Source: Acidobacteria bacterium RIFCSPLOWO2_12_FULL_68_19 (GTDB lineage Bacteria; Acidobacteriota; Vicinamibacteria; Vicinamibacterales; UBA2999). Taken from it: a stretch of DNA of 64,000 bases. Made by a program: the position numbers and the translations under genes. The DNA lies in the NCBI GenBank assembly GCA_001767525.1, contig MELF01000035.1:1-64000 (forward strand). The letters run 5' to 3'. The notes below the pieces were generated by a model that had not been told where the DNA came from, did not search any database, and saw only the letters and a program-made list of their open reading frames with translations. This document shows, piece after piece, positions 40,287 through 48,526 of this stretch; within the stretch, counting starts at the first letter, position 1, and the number at the start of each line of letters is the position of its first letter.

Positions 40287-42953
40287 ATGGGTCGCCGCCT
40301 GGCTGTCTTGCTCGCGTGCGCCATTGCCTGCCACGGCTCCGCCTCTGCCCAGACCCCGGCGCCAGACGGTGTCGAGCTGCTGCTGGATCGATTCGAAGCG
40401 CTGCTCCAGGCCGGGCGCGCCTCCGACTTCCCGTCGCTCGTCGCCTCGTCGAATCCGACCGAGCAGATTGACGAGTTCACGAGCGGCCTCTTCGCGCCCG
40501 ACACGCGCCGCGCCGTCGTCGTCGAACGTGACCGCGTGCCGCTCGACGGCGTGCTCCCCGGGAACGGCTACCGGGTCATCGCGGAGCTGTTCCTCGAGAC
40601 GGCGGACCGCGCGCGCATCGTCACCACGCTGCTCGACGTGCGGCGCCCCACGGGCGGCGCCCCGGACAGCTGGCGCATCAGCGCGGCGCAGGCCGCCACC
40701 TCCGTCGACGGCCTCTTCCGTCTGCGCGTGAACGCCTCGCGGCAGTTCTCCGCGCGGAACCTGACGATCACCGCGGAGGACCTGCGGCTGACACTCGCCG
40801 ATGGATCCGTGTTCCTCGTCGAGAGCGAGCCGGGCGTCACCGGCCTGATCCTGTTCGGCAACGGCGTGATGCGGTTCGCCCCCGGTCCTGAGACCGAACA
40901 GGGGCAGATGCGGATCTTCGCGGGCGCCGACGTCCTGACCGCGCCCTTCGATACGGCCTTCGTCCGGCTGAACCCGGTCGAGTACGAGGAGCGCGTCAGC
41001 GGCGCGAGCCTCACACCCGCGACCCTCAATCCACGCGAACTGAAGCGCGCGCAGGAACTGCTCGTCCGGGCGGGACCGAAATCGTTCAGCCTCGATCTGC
41101 CGGAGCTGAGCGGCGACACCTGGTACCTGCTGCCCCCGCCGGGCGACTTCCTCGCGGAGGTGCGCACGCGGCGGCACGGAACGCTCACCTACTCGCGCGC
41201 CGCCATGCAGGTGGAGGACATCACGTTGATCGACCGCGAACGGCGGCGCACGATCGCGCTCTACCCGTCGGCCGAGCGGCGAGCGGCGCAGGGCCTCTCG
41301 TTCAACGAGGACGAGCAGCGCGACTACGACGTGCTCGACTACGACATCGAGGCAACCATCCAGCCGCAGACCGATTTCCTCGAAGGGCGCGCGCGGCTGC
41401 GCCTGCGGATGCGGTCGACCGGCGCCACTTCGCTGACGCTCCGGCTGGCCGATGATCTGGCCGTGCGGGGGATCGTGAGCGCCGAGTACGGGCGTCTGCT
41501 GCACCTCCGCGTCCGCGATCAGGACACCGTCATCGTGAACTTTCCGGCGGCACTGTCGGCGGGAACCGACGTGACGCTGGTCGTCTCGTACGCCGGGCGC
41601 ATCACGTGGCAGGACATCGAAGACGAGGCCGTCCAGGCAGGCGAAGACCGGGTGCAGGAAGAACCGGTCGTCATCCCGGCCGAGCCGAGCTTCCTGCTGA
41701 GCAACCGGTCGTACTGGTATCCGCAGAATCCGATTGGGGATTACGCCACCGCCACGCTGCGCGTGACCGTGCCCGAAGGGTACGCCTGCGTGGCGAGCGG
41801 CCAGCCGCGAACCGGCCCCGAGGTCACGCTGCGCGACTTGCTGACGCTCGCCGAGGGGTCCGCGCACGTGTTCACGGCGCGCGATCCGCTGCGGTACTTC
41901 GCCGTGATCGTGAGCAGGTTCGTCCGCGCGGCCGAGTCGACGATCACGCTCGACCCGGGGCTGGGCGATCCGACCGGCGGCGCCGGGGTGAGCGTCGCGG
42001 TCGAGGCGAACCCGCGCCAGCAGGGGCGCGGCAAGACGCTCATCGGCGACGTCGAGGCGATCATGCGGTTCTACGCGGGGCTGCTCGGCGAGGTGCCGTA
42101 CTCGTCGCTGACCGTGGCGCTCGTCGAGAACGAGCTGCCGGGCGGCCACAGTCCCGGCTATGTCGCCGTGCTGAACAACCCGCTGCCCGGCTCGCGGCTG
42201 ACGTGGCGGAACGATCCCGCCTCGTTCTCGGGCTTCCCCGAGTTCTTCCTGGCCCACGAGCTGGCGCACCAGTGGTGGGGTCAGGCGGTCGGGTGGCGCA
42301 ACTACCACGAGCAGTGGCTGAGCGAGGGGTTCGCGCAGTACTTCGCGGCGCTTTACGCGCAGCGCGCCCGCGGCGAGCGGACGTTCGTCGACATGCTGCG
42401 GCAGTTCCGGCGGTGGGCGGTGGCGGAGTCGGACGAGGGCCCCATTTCGCTCGGCTCGCGGCTCGGCCACCTCCGCAGCCAGCCGCGCGTCTTCCGCGCG
42501 CTCGTCTACAACAAGGCGGCCGCCGTGCTGCACATGCTGCGGCGCCTGGTCGGCGACGAGCAGTTCTTCCGCGGGCTCCGGCAGTTCTATGCGGCGCAGA
42601 AATTCCGCAAGGCTGGGACCGACGACCTGCGCGCCGCATTCGAAGAGGTGTCGGGGCGACCGCTCGAACGGTTCTTCGACCAGTGGATCTACAGCGCCGA
42701 GGTGCCCCGCCTCCGCTACAGCTCCGCCCTCGGCGCCGGCACGGTGACCGTTCGGTTCGAGCAGATCGGGGGCGCGCTGTTCGACGTGCCGGTCACCGTC
42801 ACGATCGTGTACACCGACGGTCGGAGGCACGAGGAGGTCGTGCCGGTCACCGACCGGCGAGTCGAGCGGACGATCGCGGCCGACGGTCCGGTCAAGCAGG
42901 TGCAGGTCAATCGCGACTACGCGGCCGTGGCGATTTTCGAGCGTTCGCCGTAG
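40287..42953 (+). CDS. Exported M1 family zinc aminopeptidase
   Basis: This 888-aa protein has a Sec signal ending near residue 22 (SASAQ). An extended N-terminal region (about 25-345) without clear homology precedes the M1 N-terminal beta domain. The catalytic domain has the zinc site HELAHQWWGQ near residue 655 with the third ligand Glu in SEGFAQYF 18 residues later. The GxMEN exopeptidase motif is altered to ENELPGGHSPGY, so specificity may be unusual. The C-terminal beta domain follows. It should act on peptides outside the cytoplasm. Confidence 0.92.
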   Translation: MGRRLAVLLACAIACHGSASAQTPAPDGVELLLDRFEALLQAGRASDFPSLVASSNPTEQIDEFTSGLFAPDTRRAVVVERDRVPLDGVLPGNGYRVIAELFLETADRARIVTTLLDVRRPTGGAPDSWRISAAQAATSVDGLFRLRVNASRQFSARNLTITAEDLRLTLADGSVFLVESEPGVTGLILFGNGVMRFAPGPETEQGQMRIFAGADVLTAPFDTAFVRLNPVEYEERVSGASLTPATLNPRELKRAQELLVRAGPKSFSLDLPELSGDTWYLLPPPGDFLAEVRTRRHGTLTYSRAAMQVEDITLIDRERRRTIALYPSAERRAAQGLSFNEDEQRDYDVLDYDIEATIQPQTDFLEGRARLRLRMRSTGATSLTLRLADDLAVRGIVSAEYGRLLHLRVRDQDTVIVNFPAALSAGTDVTLVVSYAGRITWQDIEDEAVQAGEDRVQEEPVVIPAEPSFLLSNRSYWYPQNPIGDYATATLRVTVPEGYACVASGQPRTGPEVTLRDLLTLAEGSAHVFTARDPLRYFAVIVSRFVRAAESTITLDPGLGDPTGGAGVSVAVEANPRQQGRGKTLIGDVEAIMRFYAGLLGEVPYSSLTVALVENELPGGHSPGYVAVLNNPLPGSRLTWRNDPASFSGFPEFFLAHELAHQWWGQAVGWRNYHEQWLSEGFAQYFAALYAQRARGERTFVDMLRQFRRWAVAESDEGPISLGSRLGHLRSQPRVFRALVYNKAAAVLHMLRRLVGDEQFFRGLRQFYAAQKFRKAGTDDLRAAFEEVSGRPLERFFDQWIYSAEVPRLRYSSALGAGTVTVRFEQIGGALFDVPVTVTIVYTDGRRHEEVVPVTDRRVERTIAADGPVKQVQVNRDYAAVAIFERSP

Positions 42954-42957
42954 TTGA

Positions 42958-42963
42958 TATGAT
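42958..42963 (+). promoter_or_regulatory. -10 hexamer TATGAT, 9 nt before nuoG ATG
   Basis: TATGAT plus CGGCCGGAT leads to ATG 42973. A weak TTTCGA at -35 lies 17 nt upstream. Confidence 0.5.
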
Positions 42964-42972
42964 CGGCCGGAT

Positions 42973-44772
42973 ATGGAAACGGTGACGCTGACCATAGACG
43001 GGCGCACGGTCACGGTGGCCAAGGGAAGGACGGTCCTCCAGGCCGCGATCGAAGCCGGCATCTCCATCCCGTACTACTGCTACCACCCGGGCATCAGCGT
43101 CGACGGCTCGTGCCGCGTCTGCGTCGTGAAGATCGAGAAGATGCCGAAGCTGCAGACGTCGTGCTCGACCGCCTGCACCGACGGGATGGTGGTTTCGACC
43201 CGGGATCCCGAAGTAGTGGACGCACGGGCGGGCGTCTTCGAGTTCCTGCTGATCAACCATCCGCTCGACTGCCCCGTCTGCGACAAGGGCGGCGAGTGCC
43301 CGCTCCAGGATTTCTCGTACACGTTCGGTCCCTCCGAGAGCCGCATGGACTTTCCGCGGCGCGTCTTCGACGGCGCAGGCGTCAAGGGGGACGTCGACTT
43401 CGGGCCGACGCTCATGCTCAACCGCCAGCGGTGCATCCTCTGCACACGCTGCGTCCGCTTCATGCGGGAGATCGATGGCGACGCGCAGATCGGAATCGTC
43501 GATCGCGGCTACGGGAGCGAGATTGCCACCTTCGAGGAACGCGGCGTGCACTCGCTGCTCTCGGGCAACCTGATGGACATCTGCCCGGTCGGGGCGATCC
43601 TGACGAAGGACTACCGGTTCAAGAGCCGGCCCTGGGACAACCCCGGGGTGGTCGACACCCTCTGCACGCTCTGCTCCAAGGGCTGTAATACGAGCGCGTG
43701 GTTGAAGGGAAAGCCGGAGTGGGCGCGCGGATCGCGCCTCATCCGGATGACGCCCCGCTTCAACCCCGAGGTCAACGGCTACTGGATGTGCGACATCGGC
43801 CGCTTCAACTACCACTGGATCGAAGGGGACGCGCGGTTGCGCCGTCCCCTGCTGCGCCGCGGCACGACGCTCGAACCAGCGGCCTGGCACGACGTGCAGC
43901 CGCGCCTGCGCGACCGCCTGCAGGAAGCGGCGGCCGGCGGCGGCGTGCGCTTCCTCGTGTCCGCCCACGCGTCGACCGAAGAGCTCTTCGTCCTCAGGGA
44001 GATGCTGCAGGGCCTGGTCGGCGCCGACGCGCTGCAGGCCGTGACGGTGGCGTGGACGCGCAGCGAGAAGGCGCAGCCGGAACGCACCACGGTCCGTGTA
44101 GCGGCCACGAATGCGCCGAATGTCAACGGCGCGCGCGATCTCGGCTACGACGTCGGGCAGGGCACCGACGGGCCGGCGGATCTCGGCGAGCTGCGCCGCG
44201 CGGTGGAAGCAGGCCGGATAACGGCTGTCTATGTGATCGATTCTGGGCCCGCCGGCGCCCTCGGCGACGTCGGCTGGCTGTCCGCCGCCCGCCAGAGCGG
44301 CACGCTCCCGCTGCTCGTTGTCCAAGCCGTCGTCGAGAGCGAGCTCACCGCGGTGGCGGACTTCGTGCTGCCCGGCGCCACCTCCATGGAGAAGGATGCC
44401 ATCTATACCAACGACCAGGGGCACGTGCAGGCGGCCTCGCGGGCAATCGCCCCACCCGGCGAGGCGCTCGAGGACTGGCAGATCCTGGTCGATCTCGCGC
44501 GGGCGCTCGGCCTGACGATGAGCTACGAGTCGGCCGGCGACGTGCGGCGGGCGCTCGGCGCGGCGATGCCTGGCACGCCGTACGCCGAGGCGGAACGGCT
44601 GCCGTTCACCCAGCCGGTTCCGGCGCGCAACTGGCTCCAGGCGTCGAATCCGTCGGAACGCTGGAAGTGGGACTTCCTCTACCAGGATCTGCCGCCGGTC
44701 AAGGGGCATTCCGTGCAGATGGAGGGCGTGCCGCTCCGTGGCGCCGTGATTCCGCTGAAGCCGGTCGGGTAG
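42973..44772 (+). CDS. nuoG: NADH-quinone oxidoreductase subunit G (NuoG-like)
   Basis: This 599-aa iron-sulfur subunit of respiratory complex I belongs to the peripheral arm. The 2Fe-2S domain has CYHPGISVDGSCRVC. The His-Cys3 cluster is in HPLDCPVCDKGGECPLQDF. The 4Fe-4S domain has RCILCTRCVRFMREI and later CPVGA. The molybdopterin-type domain begins with CTLCSKGCN. The C-terminal part is short compared with E. coli (908 aa) but normal for the shorter NuoG class. No other nuo gene is adjacent, so it is encoded apart from the rest of the complex, or serves a different NAD(P)-linked enzyme. Confidence 0.88.
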   Translation: METVTLTIDGRTVTVAKGRTVLQAAIEAGISIPYYCYHPGISVDGSCRVCVVKIEKMPKLQTSCSTACTDGMVVSTRDPEVVDARAGVFEFLLINHPLDCPVCDKGGECPLQDFSYTFGPSESRMDFPRRVFDGAGVKGDVDFGPTLMLNRQRCILCTRCVRFMREIDGDAQIGIVDRGYGSEIATFEERGVHSLLSGNLMDICPVGAILTKDYRFKSRPWDNPGVVDTLCTLCSKGCNTSAWLKGKPEWARGSRLIRMTPRFNPEVNGYWMCDIGRFNYHWIEGDARLRRPLLRRGTTLEPAAWHDVQPRLRDRLQEAAAGGGVRFLVSAHASTEELFVLREMLQGLVGADALQAVTVAWTRSEKAQPERTTVRVAATNAPNVNGARDLGYDVGQGTDGPADLGELRRAVEAGRITAVYVIDSGPAGALGDVGWLSAARQSGTLPLLVVQAVVESELTAVADFVLPGATSMEKDAIYTNDQGHVQAASRAIAPPGEALEDWQILVDLARALGLTMSYESAGDVRRALGAAMPGTPYAEAERLPFTQPVPARNWLQASNPSERWKWDFLYQDLPPVKGHSVQMEGVPLRGAVIPLKPVG

Positions 44773-44784
44773 TATTGAAGGGGG

Positions 44785-45558
44785 ATGGCAGAGAACGTCA
44801 CGCTGCTCGCGGCGTTCGGGGCGGGACTCCTGTCATTCATCTCGCCGTGTGTCCTTCCGCTGATTCCCGGCTACCTCTCCTACGTGTCCGGCGTGACCGT
44901 CGACGAGATGCGCGGCGGCACCGGACCGCTGACGACGCCGGGGGGCAGTGCCGCCGCGGCGGTGGCCCTCGCGGGGCCCGTGGCCCGGCGCCGGGTCGTC
45001 TTCGCGTCGCTCGCCTTCATCCTCGGATTCTCGATCGTCTTCGTGTCGCTGGGCGCGTCGGCGAGCGCGATCGGCCGCCTGCTGCTGTCGCGTCTGACGA
45101 TCCTCAGCAAGGTGGCGGGCGCCATCATCATCGTCTTCGGGCTGCACACGATGGGCGTGTTTCGCATCGAGTGGCTGTACCAGGAGAAACGCGTGCAGAC
45201 GACGCGCCAGCCGGCCGGGCCCGTCGGCGCGCTCCTAGTCGGAATTGCGTTCGCGTTCGGGTGGACGCCGTGCATCGGGCCGATCCTCGCGGGAATCCTC
45301 GCCATCGCCGCGGCCCAGGACACGGTCGGCGACGGCGTGCGGCTGCTGTCGGCCTATTCGCTCGGCCTCGGCGTGCCGTTCCTGGCGACGGCGCTCGCCA
45401 TCGACCGGTTCTTCGCCGCCTTCGCGCATATCCGCCGGCACTATCACAAGGTCGAAGTCGCCTCTGGCGCGCTGCTCGTCGTCATCGGGGCGCTGATCTT
45501 CACGAACCGGTTCACGGTCATCGCGCAATGGCTCACGCCGTATCTGCCGGTGTATTAG
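44785..45558 (+). CDS. ccdA: CcdA/DsbD-type thiol-disulfide membrane transporter
   Basis: This 257-aa protein has six membrane helices. The redox cysteines are in SFISPCVLPLIPGYLSYVSG (TM1) and FGWTPCIGPILAGIL (TM4), the paired pseudo-symmetric motif of CcdA. It moves electrons across the membrane for cytochrome c maturation. AAGGGGG precedes ATG 44785, which lies 12 bp after nuoG. Possibly co-transcribed with nuoG, which links it to respiration. Confidence 0.93.
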   Translation: MAENVTLLAAFGAGLLSFISPCVLPLIPGYLSYVSGVTVDEMRGGTGPLTTPGGSAAAAVALAGPVARRRVVFASLAFILGFSIVFVSLGASASAIGRLLLSRLTILSKVAGAIIIVFGLHTMGVFRIEWLYQEKRVQTTRQPAGPVGALLVGIAFAFGWTPCIGPILAGILAIAAAQDTVGDGVRLLSAYSLGLGVPFLATALAIDRFFAAFAHIRRHYHKVEVASGALLVVIGALIFTNRFTVIAQWLTPYLPVY

Positions 45559-45612
45559 GCTGCCGTTACCCAGAGTTAACCTTCGGGACATTCGCCGGAA
45601 ATCCGCACGTCG

Positions 45613-45618
45613 TACAAC
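45613..45618 (+). promoter_or_regulatory. -10-like hexamer TACAAC, 7 nt before porin ATG
   Basis: TACAAC plus TGACGGC leads to ATG 45626. The last base departs from the consensus, so this is weaker than the other cases. Confidence 0.35.
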
Positions 45619-45625
45619 TGACGGC

Positions 45626-46750
45626 ATGAATCGATTCCTTCAGGCCGCCGGCCTGCTGCTGGCGTGCGCCTCGCCGGCCGGCGCGCAGACGGCGCCCGCG
45701 CCGGAATCGACCTACGACCGCATCTGGCGCCAGTTCAGCACCATCTACGACGACCGCTCGAACAGCGTGGTGCAGCGCATCCAGCTGAGCGGCCGGTTTC
45801 AGCACGAGTTCGCCACGCTCGACGCGGATCAGGGCGACCACGACGAGTGGAACACGCGCCGGTTCCGAATCGGACCCCGGGTCACGCTGTTCCGCACGTT
45901 CACGGTCTCGGCTGAAGCGGAACTCAACCCTCAGGAGATGGATCCGCTGTACCTGCGATTGACCGACGTCTACGTGCAGTGGAGCCGGAGCGCACGGCTG
46001 GCGGTCACGGTCGGCAAGCAGGGGATGCCGTTCACGATGGACGGCGCGACCTCGTCCAAGGAGCTCCTGACGATCGATCGCAGCAACCTGGCGAACAACA
46101 TCTGGTTCCCGCAGGAGTATCTGCCGGGCGCGAGCCTGTCGGGACGCGTGGCGCCGTGGACCTACCGCGTCGGCGTGTACTCCGCGGGCGAGGCGAACAA
46201 GGAGTTCGGCGGGTTCGACGGCAGCGTCGCGACGCTTGTCGTGCTCGGCTACGACTTCGCGAGCGTGCTCGCAGTGAAGGACGCGCTCCTCTCGGCCAAC
46301 TACGTCTACCAGAACCCGGATACCGACAACACCTTCACGCGGCAGCTCGAGCACGTCCTGTCGATCAATCTCAGGCTGGAAGCGGGTCGGTGGGGGATGC
46401 GCACCGATGTATCAGGCGCAACGGGGTATTTCGGGCAGAGCGACCTGTGGGCGCTCACCGCCATGCCGTATTACAAGGCGACCGACAAGCTGCAGCTCAT
46501 CGGCCGCTACACGTTCCTGGGCAGTGCCGGCCCGAACGGCATCCGCCTCTCGACGTACGAAAACCGCCTCGTCGGCGGCCGCGGCGACGAGTACCACGAG
46601 GTGTATCTTGGCGCCAACTACTTCTTCTACGGCCACAAGCTGAAACTGCAGAGCGGCGTGCAGATGGCGGAGATGCAGGACCGCGCGAACGACGGCGGCG
46701 CGTACTCGGGCGTCTCGTGGATCACGGGGCTCCGCATCGGCTGGCCCTGA
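45626..46750 (+). CDS. OprO/OprP-type porin
   Basis: This 374-aa outer-membrane beta-barrel has a Sec signal (FLQAAGLLLACASPAGAQ) and alternating amphipathic strands throughout. Family phrases are LSGRFQHEFATLDADQGDHDEWNTRRFRIGPRV-type start text, LRLTDVYVQWSRSARLAVTVGKQGMPFTMDG, and a C-terminal YHEVYLGANYFFYGHKLKLQSGVQMAEM. It ends in Trp-Pro rather than the usual Phe/Trp terminus. Probably an anion-selective channel. It is convergent with vapC; the two stops abut. Confidence 0.88.
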   Translation: MNRFLQAAGLLLACASPAGAQTAPAPESTYDRIWRQFSTIYDDRSNSVVQRIQLSGRFQHEFATLDADQGDHDEWNTRRFRIGPRVTLFRTFTVSAEAELNPQEMDPLYLRLTDVYVQWSRSARLAVTVGKQGMPFTMDGATSSKELLTIDRSNLANNIWFPQEYLPGASLSGRVAPWTYRVGVYSAGEANKEFGGFDGSVATLVVLGYDFASVLAVKDALLSANYVYQNPDTDNTFTRQLEHVLSINLRLEAGRWGMRTDVSGATGYFGQSDLWALTAMPYYKATDKLQLIGRYTFLGSAGPNGIRLSTYENRLVGGRGDEYHEVYLGANYFFYGHKLKLQSGVQMAEMQDRANDGGAYSGVSWITGLRIGWP

Positions 46751-47158
46751 TCAGCGGCTCCAGTCTTCGAGGCGAAGCCCGGGGCCGCGCGCCATGTGAT
46801 CGACATTCGCCGTCACCAGGGTCGCGTCCAGAGCAAGAGCGTGCGCCGCGATAGCGGCGTCGACGTCCTCGATGCGAGTTCCCCGCCGCTCCAGCATCGC
46901 CTTGATACGGCCGTACATCTGGCTGACGACATCGGTCCACTCGGCGCGGGGGAGCTCGGTACAGAGGAGATCGAAGCGCGCCTGGAGTGCCGTCCGTCGC
47001 TTCGAGCGCGGCAGCCGCTCGATGCCGAACGCGATCTCCGCCAGCACCGGATGCGGGACGGACACCTCAGGCGGTTCAGTTGCCGCCAGTCGCTCGACGA
47101 CCACCGCGTCGCCCTTCATCAGCGCCGAGATCGCGTTCGTGTCCAGGATGTAGGTCAC
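46751..47158 (-). CDS. vapC: PIN-domain ribonuclease toxin (VapC type), no antitoxin visible
   Basis: This 135-aa PIN nuclease starts at GTG 47158 (VTYILDTNAISALMKG). The four acidic positions are in place: LDTN near 6, AEIAFG near 43, EDVDAAIAAHAL near 98, and TANVDHM near 116. It should cleave RNA. A VapB antitoxin gene would normally sit just upstream, but that space holds the TauE/SafE remnant, which reads straight into vapC in the same frame. It is therefore an orphan, silenced, or controlled by a distant antitoxin. Confidence 0.85.
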   Translation of the reverse strand: MTYILDTNAISALMKGDAVVVERLAATEPPEVSVPHPVLAEIAFGIERLPRSKRRTALQARFDLLCTELPRAEWTDVVSQMYGRIKAMLERRGTRIEDVDAAIAAHALALDATLVTANVDHMARGPGLRLEDWSR

Positions 47159-47389
47159 AGCTCGCGCGGCCGATCGGATCCCGCCCTGATTGCCCACGAG
47201 GCCGCCCAGCAGCCCTGACGCGGCGCCGGCCACCCACGCCACCCAGCCCCGAAACCGCAACTCTGTACCGACAACGTGCGGGATCGAGACGGCGGCCACG
47301 GCGAGCCGTGTGTCGACCTGCAGCGCCAACAGCGGCGTCAGGAGACTGCCGATCCCGAAGCCGGTGACCGCCGCACTCGCCGGCGCCAC
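47159..47389 (-). pseudogene. TauE/SafE sulfite exporter remnant with internal deletion
   Basis: Seventy-seven codons keep two separated pieces of a TauE/SafE permease: TGFGIGSLLTPLLALQVDTRLAVAAVSIPHVV from the N-terminal half, joined directly to RGWVAWVAGAASGLLGGLVGNQGGIRSAA from the C-terminal half. About half of the usual 250 residues are missing between and after them. The frame stays open and continues into vapC without a stop. It is too short to be a working transporter. Confidence 0.75.
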
Positions 47390-47395
47390 GTCGGC

Positions 47396-48526
47396 TCAGC
47401 CCTTGGTCGTCACCGGTGTGCCCGGCCGAATCTCGTCGCTCCCTCGCCGCACAACGATGTCGCCCTCGCGAAGATTGCCGAACACCTCGACCGTGTCGCC
47501 GTTCACCTCGCCGCGCCTGACATCCACCCACTCCGCAATCCCGTTGCGCACCCGGACGACGAACTGGCGCTCGGAGGTGCGGACGACGGCCGTCGCCGGC
47601 ACGAAAAGGCTCGTCTGGGCGCGCGCGATGGGCCATCGCACCTCGGCGTACATCCCCGGGGCGAGCGTGAGCCTGGGATTGGCCACCTCCAGCTCCACCA
47701 GCATGCTGCGGGTCTTCACGTCGAGCGAATACGCCGGGCGCGCGATGGCGCCCTGGAACGTCCGATCGGGAAACGCCGACACGCGGAAGTCCGCTTTCGT
47801 CCCGCGCATGATGGCGCCGACGTACGCTTCGGGGACGGGCACCGTGAGGCGGAGCCGTGACACCTGCTCGATTCGGACCATCGACCCCGCAGAGGGCCCG
47901 ACGAGGCTGCCCGGATGCACGCTCCGCTCCGTGATCACCCCGTCGAACGGCGCCACGATCTCCAGATAGGCTTCCAGCTCCGAGACGGCTTTAGCGCCGG
48001 CTTCTGCGGCCATCCCGCTCTTCATCAGCGAGTCGACCTGCGCCTGTGCCGCCTCGAACGTGCGCGCGGCGATGTCGAGATCGTTGCCGGCCACCACCCC
48101 GGGCGTGGAGCTCGCGGCCTTCAGGCGATCGAACGTGCTCTGGGCCGAGACCATCCGGGCCTGCGCCTCGGCCTGCTGGGCGTGAACGGCCTGCAGCTTC
48201 GCTTCGGCCTCTGCGCGCTGCGCCCGCAGTTCCGGCGCGGACAGCCGCGCCAGGATCTGTCCCTGCTTGACCCACGTGCCCCGGTCGACCGCGATCGACT
48301 CGACGAACCCCTCGACCCTGGCGCGAATGTCGACGGCCTGATACGGCGTCAGGTCGCCGGGCAGCGTCACCGCCTTGTCAAGCCGCTGCGCGACGACCTT
48401 CGTCGTCTCGAGAACCTCCCCCGAACCCGACCGCGCGCCTGGGCTCGCGCTCTGACCTGCAACGGCCGCGCCGCCCACGCACATCACGACGGCAACCGGG
48501 ACGATGACCGCGCGGACGCCCTTCAT
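47396..48526 (-). CDS. RND efflux membrane-fusion (periplasmic adaptor) protein
   Basis: This 376-aa HlyD/AcrA-family adaptor has a signal peptide ([19 protein letters not shown]), a lipoyl/barrel-sandwich half near 60-90 ([25 protein letters not shown]), a helical hairpin (about 95-170), the second lipoyl half ([21 protein letters not shown]), and beta-barrel and membrane-proximal domains to the end. It connects the RND pump with TolC. ATG overlaps the pump stop (ATGA), and it is last in the padR-tolC-RND-MFP cluster. Confidence 0.94.
   Translation of the reverse strand: MKGVRAVIVPVAVVMCVGGAAVAGQSASPGARSGSGEVLETTKVVAQRLDKAVTLPGDLTPYQAVDIRARVEGFVESIAVDRGTWVKQGQILARLSAPELRAQRAEAEAKLQAVHAQQAEAQARMVSAQSTFDRLKAASSTPGVVAGNDLDIAARTFEAAQAQVDSLMKSGMAAEAGAKAVSELEAYLEIVAPFDGVITERSVHPGSLVGPSAGSMVRIEQVSRLRLTVPVPEAYVGAIMRGTKADFRVSAFPDRTFQGAIARPAYSLDVKTRSMLVELEVANPRLTLAPGMYAEVRWPIARAQTSLFVPATAVVRTSERQFVVRVRNGIAEWVDVRRGEVNGDTVEVFGNLREGDIVVRRGSDEIRPGTPVTTKG

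Noticed and set aside
44785-45558. DsbD full-length reductase
   Set aside because: Only the six-helix membrane domain is present, with no periplasmic alpha or gamma domains, so CcdA-type is the better call.
46751-47389. A genuine membrane-anchored PIN nuclease designed as a fusion
   Set aside because: Not excluded, but the upstream part matches two non-adjacent TauE/SafE segments joined by a deletion, and vapC has its own plausible GTG start, so decay plus read-through is simpler.
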